Assembly (NCBI GenBank): GCA_944377745.1
Contig: CALWFV010000004.1
Location: forward strand, 1-64,000
Direction of reading: 5' to 3'
Length of the DNA: 64,000 nt
From: an uncultured Mediterraneibacter sp.
GTDB taxonomy: Bacteria; Bacillota; Clostridia; Lachnospirales; Lachnospiraceae
Under the pieces are notes generated by a model that searched no databases, was not told where the DNA came from, and saw nothing but the letters and a program-made list of their open reading frames with translations. Position numbers and translations under genes: made by a program. Positions within the stretch are counted from its first letter, which is position 1; every line of letters starts with the position of its first letter. Shown here in pieces: positions 28,051 through 37,732 of the stretch.

Positions 28051-28079
28051 TTGACAGATCCAGGAAAATCATTTATATT
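28051..28079 (+). promoter_or_regulatory. Promoter of the riboswitch-ATPase transcript
   Basis: TTGACA (28051-28056), 17-bp spacer, TATATT (28074-28079). Transcription would begin near 28086, exactly at the first strand of the riboswitch P1 helix. Confidence 0.8.
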
Positions 28080-28085
28080 AGTTTT

Positions 28086-28182
28086 GGTAAAAGGGAGTAA
28101 CTGGCACCCAAAAGGTGTTTGCGATATCGTCAGTACGATGGTGGATCCATCCGTATCGCGATTAAATGGTGAGACTTTTATT
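28086..28182 (+). ncRNA. yybP-ykoY (Mn2+) riboswitch aptamer
   Basis: P1 is formed by TAAAAG (28088-28093) and CTTTTA (28175-28180). Inside are the hallmark GGGAGTA loop after P1 5', two internal helices (GGCACC/GGTGTT and CGATATCG with CGTATCG), and the closing GGTGAGAC just before P1 3'. These are the conserved cores of the yybP-ykoY manganese riboswitch, in which the two loops dock around Mn2+. Position directly at the transcript start and upstream of a P-type cation ATPase fits the known biology of the class. Confidence 0.85.
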
Positions 28183-28218
28183 GCATAATAAGAAGAGTGC
28201 AATAAATGTCTCTTTTTT
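28171..28218 (+). terminator. Riboswitch expression platform (conditional terminator)
   Basis: GAGACTTTTATTGCA (28171-28185) pairs with TGCAATAAATGTCTC (28198-28212) with a single mismatch, followed by TTTTTT (28213-28218). Its 5' arm is also the 3' strand of aptamer P1. The two folds exclude each other, so ligand binding should prevent termination: an ON switch. Confidence 0.8.
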
Positions 28219-28247
28219 ATTGCACGGGGAAAATGGAGGTCAGAGAA

Positions 28248-30869
28248 ATGAAAAACTATTATCAGTTGTCTGCAGAAGAGACAATGAAAGAGCTTAACGG
28301 TTCTACTGAGCCTCTCACTGAAGAACAGGTGAAGGAGCACAGAGAAAAGTACGGACCGAATGAGCTGGTGGAGGGAAAGAAAAAGACAGTCCTCCAGATC
28401 TTTCTGGAACAGTATAAGGATTTTCTTGTTATTATCCTTATCATCGCGGCGATCGTATCCGGATTTATGGGAGATGCCGAGAGCGCGGTCGTCATCTTGA
28501 TCGTTATCACGATGAATGCGATCCTCGGGACCGTTCAGACTGTGAAAGCAGAGCAGTCGCTGGCAAGTCTGAAGAAACTTTCCGGTCCGGAGGCAAAAGT
28601 GCTCAGAGGAGGAACTGTGGTACAGATCCCTTCCTCCGAAGTGACGGTGGGAGATACGGTCATGCTGGATGCGGGAGACTATATCCCGGCGGACGGCCGT
28701 ATCATTGAATGTACCAGCCTGAAAGTGGACGAGAGCGCGCTGACCGGCGAGAGTCTTGGCGTCGAAAAGACGACAGATATCATTGATGCGGATGAAGTAC
28801 CGCTTGGAGACCGGGTGAATATGGTCTACTCCGGAAGCTTTGTTACTTACGGACGCGGTTCCTTTGTCGTGACGGCGATCGGAATGGAGACTGAGGTAGG
28901 AAAGATCGCAAGCCTTCTCAAGACGACGTCGGAAAAGAGAACTCCGCTCCAGATCAATCTGGATCAGTTCGGACAGAAGCTTTCCATTCTGATCCTTGTT
29001 TTCTGCGCGATCCTTTTCGGAATCAGTATTTTCAGAGGCGATAATATCGGAGACGCCTTCCTCTTTGCTGTTGCGCTTGCCGTCGCGGCGATCCCGGAGG
29101 CGCTCAGTTCCATCGTTACGATCGTGCTTTCCTTCGGTACCCAGAAGATGGCGAAGGAACACGCGATCATGAGAAAGCTTCAGGCAGTGGAAGGTCTGGG
29201 AAGTGTGTCGATCATCTGTTCAGATAAAACAGGTACACTGACACAGAATAAGATGACGGTGGAAGACTACTATGTAGACGGTATGAGGATCAAGGCGGAG
29301 GACATTGATCTCAATGATCCGTCACAGAGCAGACTGCTTATCAGCAGCATCCTCTGCAATGATTCATCTAATACGGACGGAGTGGAGATCGGGGATCCGA
29401 CTGAGACGGCACTTCTCAACCTGGCCACAAAGCTGGGGCTCAATCCGGATGACGTCAAGGCAAAATATCCGAGGGAGAGCGAGAATCCCTTTGACAGCGA
29501 CAGAAAGCTCATGGCCACGAAGCATACAATGGAAGGCATTCCGACCATGGTAGTAAAGGGAGCGGTCGATGTGCTGCTTGACCGTATGGTCAGCATCCAG
29601 ATCGGAAATGAAGTACGTCTTATCACTCCGGAGGACAGGAAACAGATCGAGGAGCAGAACCAGGAGTTCTCAAGATCCGGACTCCGTGTTCTTGCGTTTG
29701 CGTATAAAGTTGTATCCGATGAGCTGGAGCTCAGCCTGGAGGATGAGTATGATCTTATCTTCCTCGGCCTGATCGCAATGATGGATCCGCCGAGAGAGGA
29801 GTCTCAGGCCGCTGTGGCGGAATGTAAGCGCGCGGGAATCCGCCCGATCATGATCACCGGTGATCATAAGGTGACGGCGGCTGCTATCGCTAAGAGGATC
29901 GGAATCCTTCAGGATGAATCCGAAGCGTGTGAGGGCGCTGTGATCGAGAATATGTCAGATGAAGAACTGAAGGACTTTGTCGAGGGGATCTCTGTATATG
30001 CCCGCGTCTCACCGGAGCATAAGATCCGTATCGTAAGGGCATGGCAGGATAAAGGAAACATTGTTGCCATGACAGGAGACGGTGTAAACGATGCGCCGGC
30101 ACTGAAACAGGCAGATATCGGAGTCGCGATGGGAATCACCGGAAGTGAGGTTTCCAAGGATGCGGCTGCTATGGTGCTCACAGATGACAACTTCGCTACC
30201 ATTGTCAAGGCAGTGGAAAACGGACGTAATCTTTACAGAAATATCAAGAGCGCGATCCAGTTCCTTCTGTCAGGAAACTTCGGTGCGATCCTGGCAGTGC
30301 TGTATGCATCCATTACGGCGCTTCCGGTTCCCTTCGCACCGGTGCACCTGCTGTTCATCAACCTTCTGACGGACAGCCTTCCGGCTATTGCGCTCGGTCT
30401 GGAGCCGCACTCAAAAGAAGTGATGGATGAGAAGCCGAGACCGATGAACGAGTCTATCCTGACAAAAGATTTCCTTATCAAGATCGGAACAGAAGGGCTT
30501 TCCATCGGCGTTACCACAATGATTGCATTCCTGATCGGATATCACGGAGAAAATGAGCTGCTCGGCAGCACGATGGCATTTGCAACACTCTGCTCGGCAA
30601 GGCTGTTCCACGGATTTAACTGTAAGTCCGACAGACCGGTTGTATTTACGAAGAGAGTGATCGATAACAAATGGCTGATCGGCGCATTCCTTCTCGGAAT
30701 GGTTCTGATCACATCTGTTGTGACGATTCCGGCGCTGCACAATATTTTCCAGGTTCAGGCGCTGACATTTACACAGCTGCTTACTGTATACGGACTTGCT
30801 GCAGTTAATATTCCGATCATCCAGATTCTGAAAGCGATCCGGATGGCATTGAGAAAAAGGAAGAAATAA
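28248..30869 (+). CDS. P-type cation ATPase, type IIA-like; probable Mn2+ (or Ca2+/Mn2+) exporter
   Basis: An 873-residue membrane pump. Landmarks: N-terminal cation ATPase domain (YYQLSAEETMKEL), actuator TGES at 166-169, TM4 ion site IPEAL at 282-286, phosphorylation motif DKTGTLT with D326, KGAVD in the nucleotide domain, MTGDGVNDAP hinge, and a six-helix C-terminal domain. PEAL in TM4 marks SERCA/PMR1-type Ca2+/Mn2+ pumps. ATG 28248 has GGAGGT 8 bases upstream; in-frame codons further upstream fall in the terminator. Control by an Mn2+ riboswitch, as for lactococcal YoaB, makes manganese efflux the best guess. Confidence 0.9.
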   Translation: MKNYYQLSAEETMKELNGSTEPLTEEQVKEHREKYGPNELVEGKKKTVLQIFLEQYKDFLVIILIIAAIVSGFMGDAESAVVILIVITMNAILGTVQTVKAEQSLASLKKLSGPEAKVLRGGTVVQIPSSEVTVGDTVMLDAGDYIPADGRIIECTSLKVDESALTGESLGVEKTTDIIDADEVPLGDRVNMVYSGSFVTYGRGSFVVTAIGMETEVGKIASLLKTTSEKRTPLQINLDQFGQKLSILILVFCAILFGISIFRGDNIGDAFLFAVALAVAAIPEALSSIVTIVLSFGTQKMAKEHAIMRKLQAVEGLGSVSIICSDKTGTLTQNKMTVEDYYVDGMRIKAEDIDLNDPSQSRLLISSILCNDSSNTDGVEIGDPTETALLNLATKLGLNPDDVKAKYPRESENPFDSDRKLMATKHTMEGIPTMVVKGAVDVLLDRMVSIQIGNEVRLITPEDRKQIEEQNQEFSRSGLRVLAFAYKVVSDELELSLEDEYDLIFLGLIAMMDPPREESQAAVAECKRAGIRPIMITGDHKVTAAAIAKRIGILQDESEACEGAVIENMSDEELKDFVEGISVYARVSPEHKIRIVRAWQDKGNIVAMTGDGVNDAPALKQADIGVAMGITGSEVSKDAAAMVLTDDNFATIVKAVENGRNLYRNIKSAIQFLLSGNFGAILAVLYASITALPVPFAPVHLLFINLLTDSLPAIALGLEPHSKEVMDEKPRPMNESILTKDFLIKIGTEGLSIGVTTMIAFLIGYHGENELLGSTMAFATLCSARLFHGFNCKSDRPVVFTKRVIDNKWLIGAFLLGMVLITSVVTIPALHNIFQVQALTFTQLLTVYGLAAVNIPIIQILKAIRMALRKRKK

Positions 30870-30911
30870 AATAATGAGGGTGGGATCAGAGATCGGCAAA
30901 GGAGGAATGAA

Positions 30912-32759
30912 ATGAAGCAGGTAGAGAAACCAAAGAAACCGCTGATCATATATTATCTGATCGCATTTATTGTACTGATACTTCTGAACTGGTTTGTATT
31001 TCCCATGTTTATGGGATCAAACGTGAGAGAAGTGGATTACGGGACGTTCCTGAACATGATCGAGGAACGGCAGGTCTCAAAAGTACAGCTTGAGGGTGAC
31101 ACGATCTATTTCATGGATAAGAGTGAGGAACCTCAGCAGTATGAAACAACAACGTTTGATGATCCGGAACTGGTGAACCGTTTGGAGGATGCGGGATGCG
31201 AGTTCGGCAGAGTGGCTCAGGAGCAGATGAACCCGATCCTGAGCATGCTCATCTCCATTGTCATCCCGGTCCTGATCTTCTGGGGGCTGGGGCAGCTGCT
31301 GACGAAGCAGATGATGAAGAAGATGGGAGGAGGAGCGGGCGGAAACCCGTTCATGCAGTTTGGAAAGAGCAACGCCAAGGTCTATGTGGAGTCAACAACC
31401 GGGATCACATTCAATGACGTGGCCGGGGAGGATGAAGCGAAAGAACTGCTGACCGAGATCGTGGATTTCCTTCATAATCCCGGGAAATATCAGGAGATCG
31501 GAGCTGTCTGCCCGAAGGGGGCCCTGCTTGTAGGGCCTCCCGGGACCGGAAAGACCCTCCTTGCCAAGGCGGTTGCAGGGGAGGCGGAGGTTCCCTTCTT
31601 CTCTATCTCCGGCTCTGAATTCGTGGAGATGTTTGTGGGAATGGGAGCGTCAAAAGTACGGGATTTGTTCAAACAGACAAATGAGAAGGCCCCATGTATT
31701 GTATTTATTGATGAGATCGATACCATCGGAAAGAAAAGGGACAGTCAGGGGTTCAGCGGAAACGATGAGAGAGAGCAGACACTGAACCAGCTTCTGACAG
31801 AGATGGACGGCTTTGACGCATCAAAAGGCGTTGTGATCCTTGCTGCGACGAATCGTCCGGACAGCCTGGACCCGGCCCTGTTGAGACCGGGACGTTTTGA
31901 CCGGCGGATCCCGGTGGAACTTCCGGATCTGAAAGGAAGAGAAGAAATACTGAAGGTACATGCCCGGAAAGTAAAGCTTTCTGATAATGTGGACTTTAAC
32001 GCCATCGCCCGGGCCGCATCCGGCGCGTCCGGCGCAGAGCTTGCCAATATGGTAAACGAGGCGGCGCTGCGGGCGGTCCGCGACAACCGAAAATATGTGA
32101 CTCAGGAGGATCTGGAGGAGAGTATCGAGGTGGTCATCGCAGGCTACCAGAAGAAGAACAAGGTGCTCTCCACGAAGGAGAAACTGATCGTGTCCTACCA
32201 CGAGATCGGCCATGCTCTTGTGGCGGCTCTGCAGACCAATTCCGCGCCGGTCACAAAGATCACGATCATACCCAGAACATCCGGCGCTCTCGGATACACC
32301 ATGCAGGTGGATGAAGAGGAGAGAAACCTGATGTCCAGAGAAGAGATTGAAAACAAGATCGCAACGCTGACCGGCGGAAGATGCGCCGAGGAACTGATAT
32401 TTGATTCTGTCACGACCGGGGCATCCAATGACATTGAGCAGGCGACAAAGCTGGCGAGAGCCATGATCACCAGGTTCGGCATGAGCGATAGGTTCGGCAT
32501 GGTTGCCCTGGAGACCCAGGTCAATCCTTATCTGGGAGGGGACAGCAGCCTGAGCTGCTCGCCCGAGACGGCCTCCACGATCGACGATATGGTGGTCGAC
32601 ACAGTGAAGCAGGCCTATGACAAGGCGATGAATCTCCTGAGAGAGAACAAGGGAAAACTGCATGAGCTGGCGAAATACCTGTATGAGAAGGAGACGATCA
32701 CAGGGGAGGAATTCATGTCTATCCTGAACAAAAAGGAAGATACAGAGGAGAAAAACTAA
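30912..32759 (+). CDS. ftsH: ATP-dependent zinc metalloprotease FtsH
   Basis: Membrane-anchored AAA+ protease degrading misfolded and regulatory membrane or cytosolic proteins. The 615 residues contain two N-terminal TM helices (about 13-36 and 106-126) around an extracytoplasmic domain, Walker A GPPGTGKT at 208-215, Walker [25 protein letters not shown], and the zinc site HEIGH at 430-434. GGAGG lies 6 bases before ATG. It stands between two P-type ATPase genes 43 and 56 bp away, so it is probably co-transcribed with them. This is not the usual hpt/tilS neighbourhood, so it may be a second FtsH paralogue. Confidence 0.95.
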   Translation: MKQVEKPKKPLIIYYLIAFIVLILLNWFVFPMFMGSNVREVDYGTFLNMIEERQVSKVQLEGDTIYFMDKSEEPQQYETTTFDDPELVNRLEDAGCEFGRVAQEQMNPILSMLISIVIPVLIFWGLGQLLTKQMMKKMGGGAGGNPFMQFGKSNAKVYVESTTGITFNDVAGEDEAKELLTEIVDFLHNPGKYQEIGAVCPKGALLVGPPGTGKTLLAKAVAGEAEVPFFSISGSEFVEMFVGMGASKVRDLFKQTNEKAPCIVFIDEIDTIGKKRDSQGFSGNDEREQTLNQLLTEMDGFDASKGVVILAATNRPDSLDPALLRPGRFDRRIPVELPDLKGREEILKVHARKVKLSDNVDFNAIARAASGASGAELANMVNEAALRAVRDNRKYVTQEDLEESIEVVIAGYQKKNKVLSTKEKLIVSYHEIGHALVAALQTNSAPVTKITIIPRTSGALGYTMQVDEEERNLMSREEIENKIATLTGGRCAEELIFDSVTTGASNDIEQATKLARAMITRFGMSDRFGMVALETQVNPYLGGDSSLSCSPETASTIDDMVVDTVKQAYDKAMNLLRENKGKLHELAKYLYEKETITGEEFMSILNKKEDTEEKN

Positions 32760-32814
32760 AGATTTTAAGAAGTCTCTGGGAAAGTTTCTCGAGCAAAAAG
32801 GGAAGGATGTTTAT

Positions 32815-35256
32815 ATGCCAAAGAGAAGAAGACGACAGGCTGTGGAAGAAAAGAGAGACAGAAGAATCCCGACGACGAGATACCGTCCGGACTATCGGAA
32901 GGGACTGACCTCCCAGCAGGTCCAGGAGCACCGGCTCCACGGATGGACCAACAGAGCAGTGGAGCCGCCGTCAAAGACTACCCGGGATATCGTAAAAGAA
33001 AATGTATTTACCTATTTTAACCTGATCTTTGCGGTCCTGGCAGTGCTGCTGTGCGTTGTTGGGTCTTTCCGGGATCTGACTTTTCTGCCCGTTATCATCG
33101 CGAATACTCTGATCGGGATTGTGCAGGAGGTGCGGGCAAAACAGGTTCTGGATAATCTGACTATGCTCAATGCCCCCAGAGCGACGGTGGTGAGGGATGG
33201 AAAGAAACATGTTGTAGACGCGGAGGATCTGGTAATCGATGATATTGTCATCTTCAAAGCAGGAAATCAGGTCTGTGCTGATGCGGAGGTGTGCGCGGGG
33301 GAGGTCCAGGTTAACGAGTCCCTCCTGACCGGAGAGGCGGACGAGATCACAAAGCGCAGGGGTGCAAAACTGATGTCCGGAAGTTTTATTGTATCCGGCC
33401 AGTGCCATGCCCGCCTGGACAGAGTGGGAGAGGACTCCTATATCTCAAAGCTGACTCTGCAGGCGAAAGAGATGCAGGAAGGAGAACAGTCAGAGATGAT
33501 CCGTTCTCTGGACAAACTGGTGAAATGGGTTGGCGTGGCCATTATTCCCATCGGACTGGTCCTCTTTTCCCAGGCGTTTTTCTTTCAGCATGACGGGTTC
33601 CGCAGCAGTGTCACGTCCATGATCGCGGCAGTCATCGGAATGATCCCGGAAGGCCTTTATCTCCTTGCAAGCGTTGCGCTGGCGGTCAGCTCCGTGCGGC
33701 TTGCCCAGAAGAAGGTCCTGCTCCATGATATGAAATGCATCGAGACCCTTGCCCGGGTGGATGTGCTCTGTGTGGACAAGACGGGGACGATCACGGAGAA
33801 CACCATGAAAGTGCAGGGGCTGATCCCGACAGAGGAGTATGATCCCGAAGAGATGGAGCCTCTTGATGTGCTGGTCAGCGACTTTGCGGCGGCAATGACG
33901 AGAGATAACATCACCATGGCTGCGATCAAGGAGCATTTTACAAAAGCAAGTGGCAAGAAACCGCTTTCGAAGACTGGATTTTCTTCTGCAACAAAATACA
34001 GCAGCGTCACATTTGACGATGAGTCCTATGTTCTGGGCGCGCCGGAGTTTGTTCTGAAGGAAAAATATGAGGATCACGCGGAAACCATCACAGAACATGC
34101 TTCAACAGGCGCCCGTGTGCTTGTGTTCGGAACCTATGACGGTGAGATCGACGGCAGTCCGCTGAAGGAGGCGGTAACACCCCTTGCTTATATCCTTCTG
34201 GCGAATCCGATCAGAGAGGCAGCCAAAGAGACATTCGCATATTTTGCAGAACAGGGTGTGGAAGTGAAAGTGATCTCCGGGGACAACCCGGTAACTGTAT
34301 CCAGAGTTGCAAAGCAGGCGGGAATTAAGAACGCAGAAAAATACGTGGATGCCTCTGAACTGGAAACGCCGGGGCAGATGCAGAAAGCTCTGCTCAATAA
34401 TACTGTATTTGGACGGGTCACGCCAAACCAGAAGAGAGAATTTGTACAGATATTAAAGAGCGCGGGCCGGACCGTTGCAATGACCGGAGACGGAGTCAAC
34501 GATGTACTGGCGCTCAAGGATGCAGACTGCAGTATCGCCATGGCATCGGGAAGCGAGGCGGCGGCGCAGGCGTCTCAGCTTGTGCTCTTGGAATCGGATT
34601 TTTCACGTATGCCTGAGGTCGTGCTCGAAGGGAGACGGGTGGTGAACAATATCCAGCGTTCTGCCAGCCTGTTCCTGGTGAAGAATATCTTCTCATTTCT
34701 GCTGAGTCTGATCTCGCTGGTGTTTATGTTCTCTTATCCGCTGGAACCGTCACAGATCTCACTGATCAGCATGTTTACCATCGGAATTCCGGCATTTTTC
34801 CTGGCGCTGGAGCCGAACAAGAATATTATCAAGGGCCACTTCCTGACTAATGTATTCCTCAAGGCGCTTCCGGCCGCGATCACCGACGCGGCAGTGGTGG
34901 CGGCAATGGTCATCTTCGGACGGACATTCGGTGTGGATTCCGTAGATATTTCCACGGCAGCGACTATGCTGCTGGCGATCGTAGGGTTCATGATTCTCTA
35001 TAAGATCAGCGCGCCTATGAACAAGATCCGCGCAGGGATTCTGGGAGGCTGTATTGTAGGGCTTCTGTTCTGCAGCATCTTCCTGAATGATCTCTTTGCG
35101 ATTACAGGGATGACTACGGAGTGCGTGATGCTTTTCGTTGTATTTGCCATTGCCACAGAGCCGGTACTACGTTATCTGACACTCCTCGTCGGGAAGACAC
35201 GTGGACTGTATAAGAAGCTCAGAGGCAGGACAAAGGAGCTGGGGAAAATAATCTAG
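32815..35256 (+). CDS. P-type cation ATPase of unknown substrate (PEGL type)
   Basis: An 813-residue pump with an unusually basic, extended N-terminus (MPKRRRRQAVEEKRDRR). Actuator LTGEADE, TM4 motif IPEGL at 277-281, phosphorylation motif DKTGTIT with D321, MTGDGVNDVLALKDAD hinge. PEGL instead of PEAL/PEAN separates it from the riboswitch-controlled pump upstream and from Mg2+ importers, and the hinge reads GDGVNDVLALK rather than GDGVNDAPALK, as in the uncharacterised HAD-IC ATPases of Firmicutes. It follows ftsH by 55 bp and is closed by a terminator. Substrate and direction cannot be told from sequence. Confidence 0.88.
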   Translation: MPKRRRRQAVEEKRDRRIPTTRYRPDYRKGLTSQQVQEHRLHGWTNRAVEPPSKTTRDIVKENVFTYFNLIFAVLAVLLCVVGSFRDLTFLPVIIANTLIGIVQEVRAKQVLDNLTMLNAPRATVVRDGKKHVVDAEDLVIDDIVIFKAGNQVCADAEVCAGEVQVNESLLTGEADEITKRRGAKLMSGSFIVSGQCHARLDRVGEDSYISKLTLQAKEMQEGEQSEMIRSLDKLVKWVGVAIIPIGLVLFSQAFFFQHDGFRSSVTSMIAAVIGMIPEGLYLLASVALAVSSVRLAQKKVLLHDMKCIETLARVDVLCVDKTGTITENTMKVQGLIPTEEYDPEEMEPLDVLVSDFAAAMTRDNITMAAIKEHFTKASGKKPLSKTGFSSATKYSSVTFDDESYVLGAPEFVLKEKYEDHAETITEHASTGARVLVFGTYDGEIDGSPLKEAVTPLAYILLANPIREAAKETFAYFAEQGVEVKVISGDNPVTVSRVAKQAGIKNAEKYVDASELETPGQMQKALLNNTVFGRVTPNQKREFVQILKSAGRTVAMTGDGVNDVLALKDADCSIAMASGSEAAAQASQLVLLESDFSRMPEVVLEGRRVVNNIQRSASLFLVKNIFSFLLSLISLVFMFSYPLEPSQISLISMFTIGIPAFFLALEPNKNIIKGHFLTNVFLKALPAAITDAAVVAAMVIFGRTFGVDSVDISTAATMLLAIVGFMILYKISAPMNKIRAGILGGCIVGLLFCSIFLNDLFAITGMTTECVMLFVVFAIATEPVLRYLTLLVGKTRGLYKKLRGRTKELGKII

Positions 35257-35283
35257 CTTCATTTTTGAAAAAAGAAAGAGGAG

Positions 35284-35324
35284 AGAGAAGGGAAATTTTA
35301 AGAAATTGTCCCTTCTCTTTTTTT
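35284..35324 (+). terminator. Terminator after the second P-type ATPase
   Basis: AGAGAAGGGA (35284-35293) pairs with TCCCTTCTCT (35309-35318), followed by a T run to 35324. A possible promoter for the ABC operon, TTGTCC-18-TATGAT, overlaps its 3' half (35307-35336). Confidence 0.88.
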
Positions 35325-35397
35325 AGAGTGTATGATAGTATTAGTACAGTGAGAGAGTGCTCACGATATACATTCGGCGAGGGAGTGAGAAAAGATT

Positions 35398-36312
35398 ATG
35401 AAACTGGAAGTGAGAGACTTAAGAAAAAGCTTTGGGGAAAAAGAAGTGCTCCACGGAATCTCTTTTTCTATAGAGAGCGGGAAAGCGCTGGGGCTTCTCG
35501 GGCGAAACGGGGCTGGAAAAACGACAACGATTCGTATTCTGATGGATGTCTTTCACGCCAACTCTGGGACGATCACCGTAGATGGCAGACCTTTTCATCC
35601 GAAGCAGTTTCGGATCGGCTATCTTCCGGAAGAGCGGGGGCTTTATCCGAAGAAAGGAGTAGAGGAGCAGCTCATGTATTTGGCACAGCTTCGCGGGAGC
35701 AGCCGCGCGGATGCGAAACAGCAGACGATGCGCTGGCTGAAGAGACTGGGCGTGGAAGAGTATGCGCAGAGAAAGCTGGAGACACTGTCTAAAGGAAATC
35801 AGCAGAAAGTGCAGCTGGCACAGACCCTGGTCTGCGATCCGGATCTGGTGATACTGGATGAGCCGTTCAGCGGCCTGGATCCGGTCAATTCCCAGATCCT
35901 GAAAGATGTGATCCAAGAACAGATCGAGGCCGGGAAGTTAGTGATATTTTCAAGTCACCAGATGAGCTATGTGGAGGAATTCTGCGAGGATATCGTACTT
36001 ATCAACCGTGGAGAGATCGTGCTGTCAGGAGCACTGAGCCAGATCAAAAAAACATATGGAAAGAACCGGCTGATCATCGGAATGGGAGAGAGCTGTCAGG
36101 ATCCGGGACAGGCATTGACAGATTATATGGGAGAACTGATCCGGGTCGTCGGCAGACGGAAAGAGCAGGTTATCGTGGAGCTGAAAGCGGACTGTACCAG
36201 AGAGCTCCTTCTAAGAGAACTTCTGGAGAGAGAACTGGTCCCGGAAGAGTTTGGAAATTACGAGCCGTCGCTGACGGAGATTTTTGTAGAGAAGGCAGGT
36301 GATCAGTCATGA
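35398..36312 (+). CDS. ABC transporter ATP-binding protein (NatA-like)
   Basis: A 304-residue ATPase of the DrrA/NatA class. Walker A GRNGAGKT at 35-42, then the Q-loop region YLPEERGLYPKKGVEEQL, signature LSKGNQQKVQLAQ, Walker B LVILDEPFSGLDP and the switch histidine in SSHQM. The YLPEERGLY stretch and the C-terminal DUF4162-like tail are typical of NatA (Na+ efflux) and related exporters. It overlaps the permease gene by ATGA. In Bacillus NatAB exports Na+ and is induced by uncouplers; here the substrate is inferred only by resemblance. Confidence 0.9.
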   Translation: MKLEVRDLRKSFGEKEVLHGISFSIESGKALGLLGRNGAGKTTTIRILMDVFHANSGTITVDGRPFHPKQFRIGYLPEERGLYPKKGVEEQLMYLAQLRGSSRADAKQQTMRWLKRLGVEEYAQRKLETLSKGNQQKVQLAQTLVCDPDLVILDEPFSGLDPVNSQILKDVIQEQIEAGKLVIFSSHQMSYVEEFCEDIVLINRGEIVLSGALSQIKKTYGKNRLIIGMGESCQDPGQALTDYMGELIRVVGRRKEQVIVELKADCTRELLLRELLERELVPEEFGNYEPSLTEIFVEKAGDQS

Positions 36313-37592
36313 GACAGTTTTTGACCGTATTAAAATTTGAACTGGGGAATTATTTTAAAAATAAAAGTTTCCTTTTGACCACTATTGTACTGATGGTACT
36401 GGCAGTGGGGATCATCGCGGTTCCGGGGCTGATCTTCGGGTCCAGAGGGAAGACAGAGAAAAGTGCGGAACAGGCGGTTGAGATGTCGGAGGAACAGGCT
36501 GGGCAGTGGGAAGAGGTACCGCAGGATAAGGGAGAACAGGAAAAATATGCTCTGTATGATGTGAATGGGAGTATCCCGGATCTTTCTGCCTTTGCCTCAG
36601 CAATGGGACAGAATGCCGAGTGGCTTATGTGTGGAAATGAAAATGAAGTGGAGGAAATTGTAAACAGCGGGGAGGCAGAAGCAGGGTTTATCGTGGAAGA
36701 TCTTCTTCATTATACTTATGTAGTGGAGGACCGTTCCACATATGATACGCTCCAGGATACATTTTCTCAGGCCGCTGCGATGACATATCGGACGAAGGTT
36801 CTGGAAGAGAAGGGTCTGGATCCGTCAGAGATCGAGGCGCTTTATCAGACCCAGCCGGAGAGTGAGACACGGATCCTCGGGAAAGACAGTGCAGGAAGCT
36901 ACGCTTATACTTACATGCTCATCATGGTCCTGTATTTCCTTCTGATCTTCTATGGACAGATGATCGCGACTTCCGTCACCTCGGAGAAGAGCAACCGGGC
37001 GATCGAGATCCTTGTCACCAGTCTTGACAGCAACAGCCTGATCTTTGGAAAGGTCCTTGCCGGGGCGATCGCGGGTCTGATCCAGTGCGTTCTGATCCTT
37101 GGAAGTGCTGTGGGAGCATACCAGATCTTCCAGGACGGCTGGGGAGGACTTCTGGATAATGTGTTTGACATTCCGGTTCCGGTTTGGGCGGCATTTGCCG
37201 TGTTTGGCATGATGGGATATCTTCTCTACGCATTCTGCTTTGGGATGCTGGGGGCACTGGTGTCGAAGACAGAAGATATCAGCAAGGCGTCTGCGCCGGT
37301 GATCATGCTCTATATCATTTCATTTTTTATAGCAATCTTCGGACTCAATGACAGCAACGGTATTCTGGTGCGCGTGGCGTCCTTTATCCCGTTTACTTCC
37401 AGCAATGGGATGCTGATCCGGGTTGCCATGGGAAGTGTGGAGATGTGGGAAGTCATCGTGTCGGGAGCGCTGCTCGCTGCATTCTGTGTGGGGGCAGGAA
37501 TCCTCGCGGCAAAGATCTTCCGCTTCGGGACACTGATGTACGGCAATCCGATCAAGTTCACAACTGCGCTGAAGAAGATACGGGAAAAATAA
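36309..37592 (+). CDS. ABC transporter permease (NatB-like, ABC-2 type)
   Basis: A 427-residue permease with an N-terminal TM helix (about 20-42), a roughly 150-residue extracytoplasmic domain rich in acidic residues, then five to six TM helices from about 200 to the end, including EKSNRAIEILVTSLDSNSLIFGK, which is conserved in NatB-type permeases. It is the partner of the preceding ATPase, with which it shares a 4-bp overlap. No further gene follows closely, so the exporter is a simple two-gene operon. Confidence 0.9.
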   Translation: MRQFLTVLKFELGNYFKNKSFLLTTIVLMVLAVGIIAVPGLIFGSRGKTEKSAEQAVEMSEEQAGQWEEVPQDKGEQEKYALYDVNGSIPDLSAFASAMGQNAEWLMCGNENEVEEIVNSGEAEAGFIVEDLLHYTYVVEDRSTYDTLQDTFSQAAAMTYRTKVLEEKGLDPSEIEALYQTQPESETRILGKDSAGSYAYTYMLIMVLYFLLIFYGQMIATSVTSEKSNRAIEILVTSLDSNSLIFGKVLAGAIAGLIQCVLILGSAVGAYQIFQDGWGGLLDNVFDIPVPVWAAFAVFGMMGYLLYAFCFGMLGALVSKTEDISKASAPVIMLYIISFFIAIFGLNDSNGILVRVASFIPFTSSNGMLIRVAMGSVEMWEVIVSGALLAAFCVGAGILAAKIFRFGTLMYGNPIKFTTALKKIREK

Positions 37593-37732
37593 GCATACAA
37601 AAAATTATAAATAAAGCGGAAGATAATTTAACCGGATGAAAGCGGATAAAAAGAGGAAGAATATCTTAATATATGCGGAAAATTCAGGGGATCTCGAAAT
37701 ATTGGGAAGTTCCGTAGAAAGAAGGAAATAAC

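Noticed and set aside
28206-28247. Upstream in-frame ATG for the P-type ATPase
   Set aside because: It lies inside the riboswitch terminator; GGAGGT before ATG 28248 gives the proper start.
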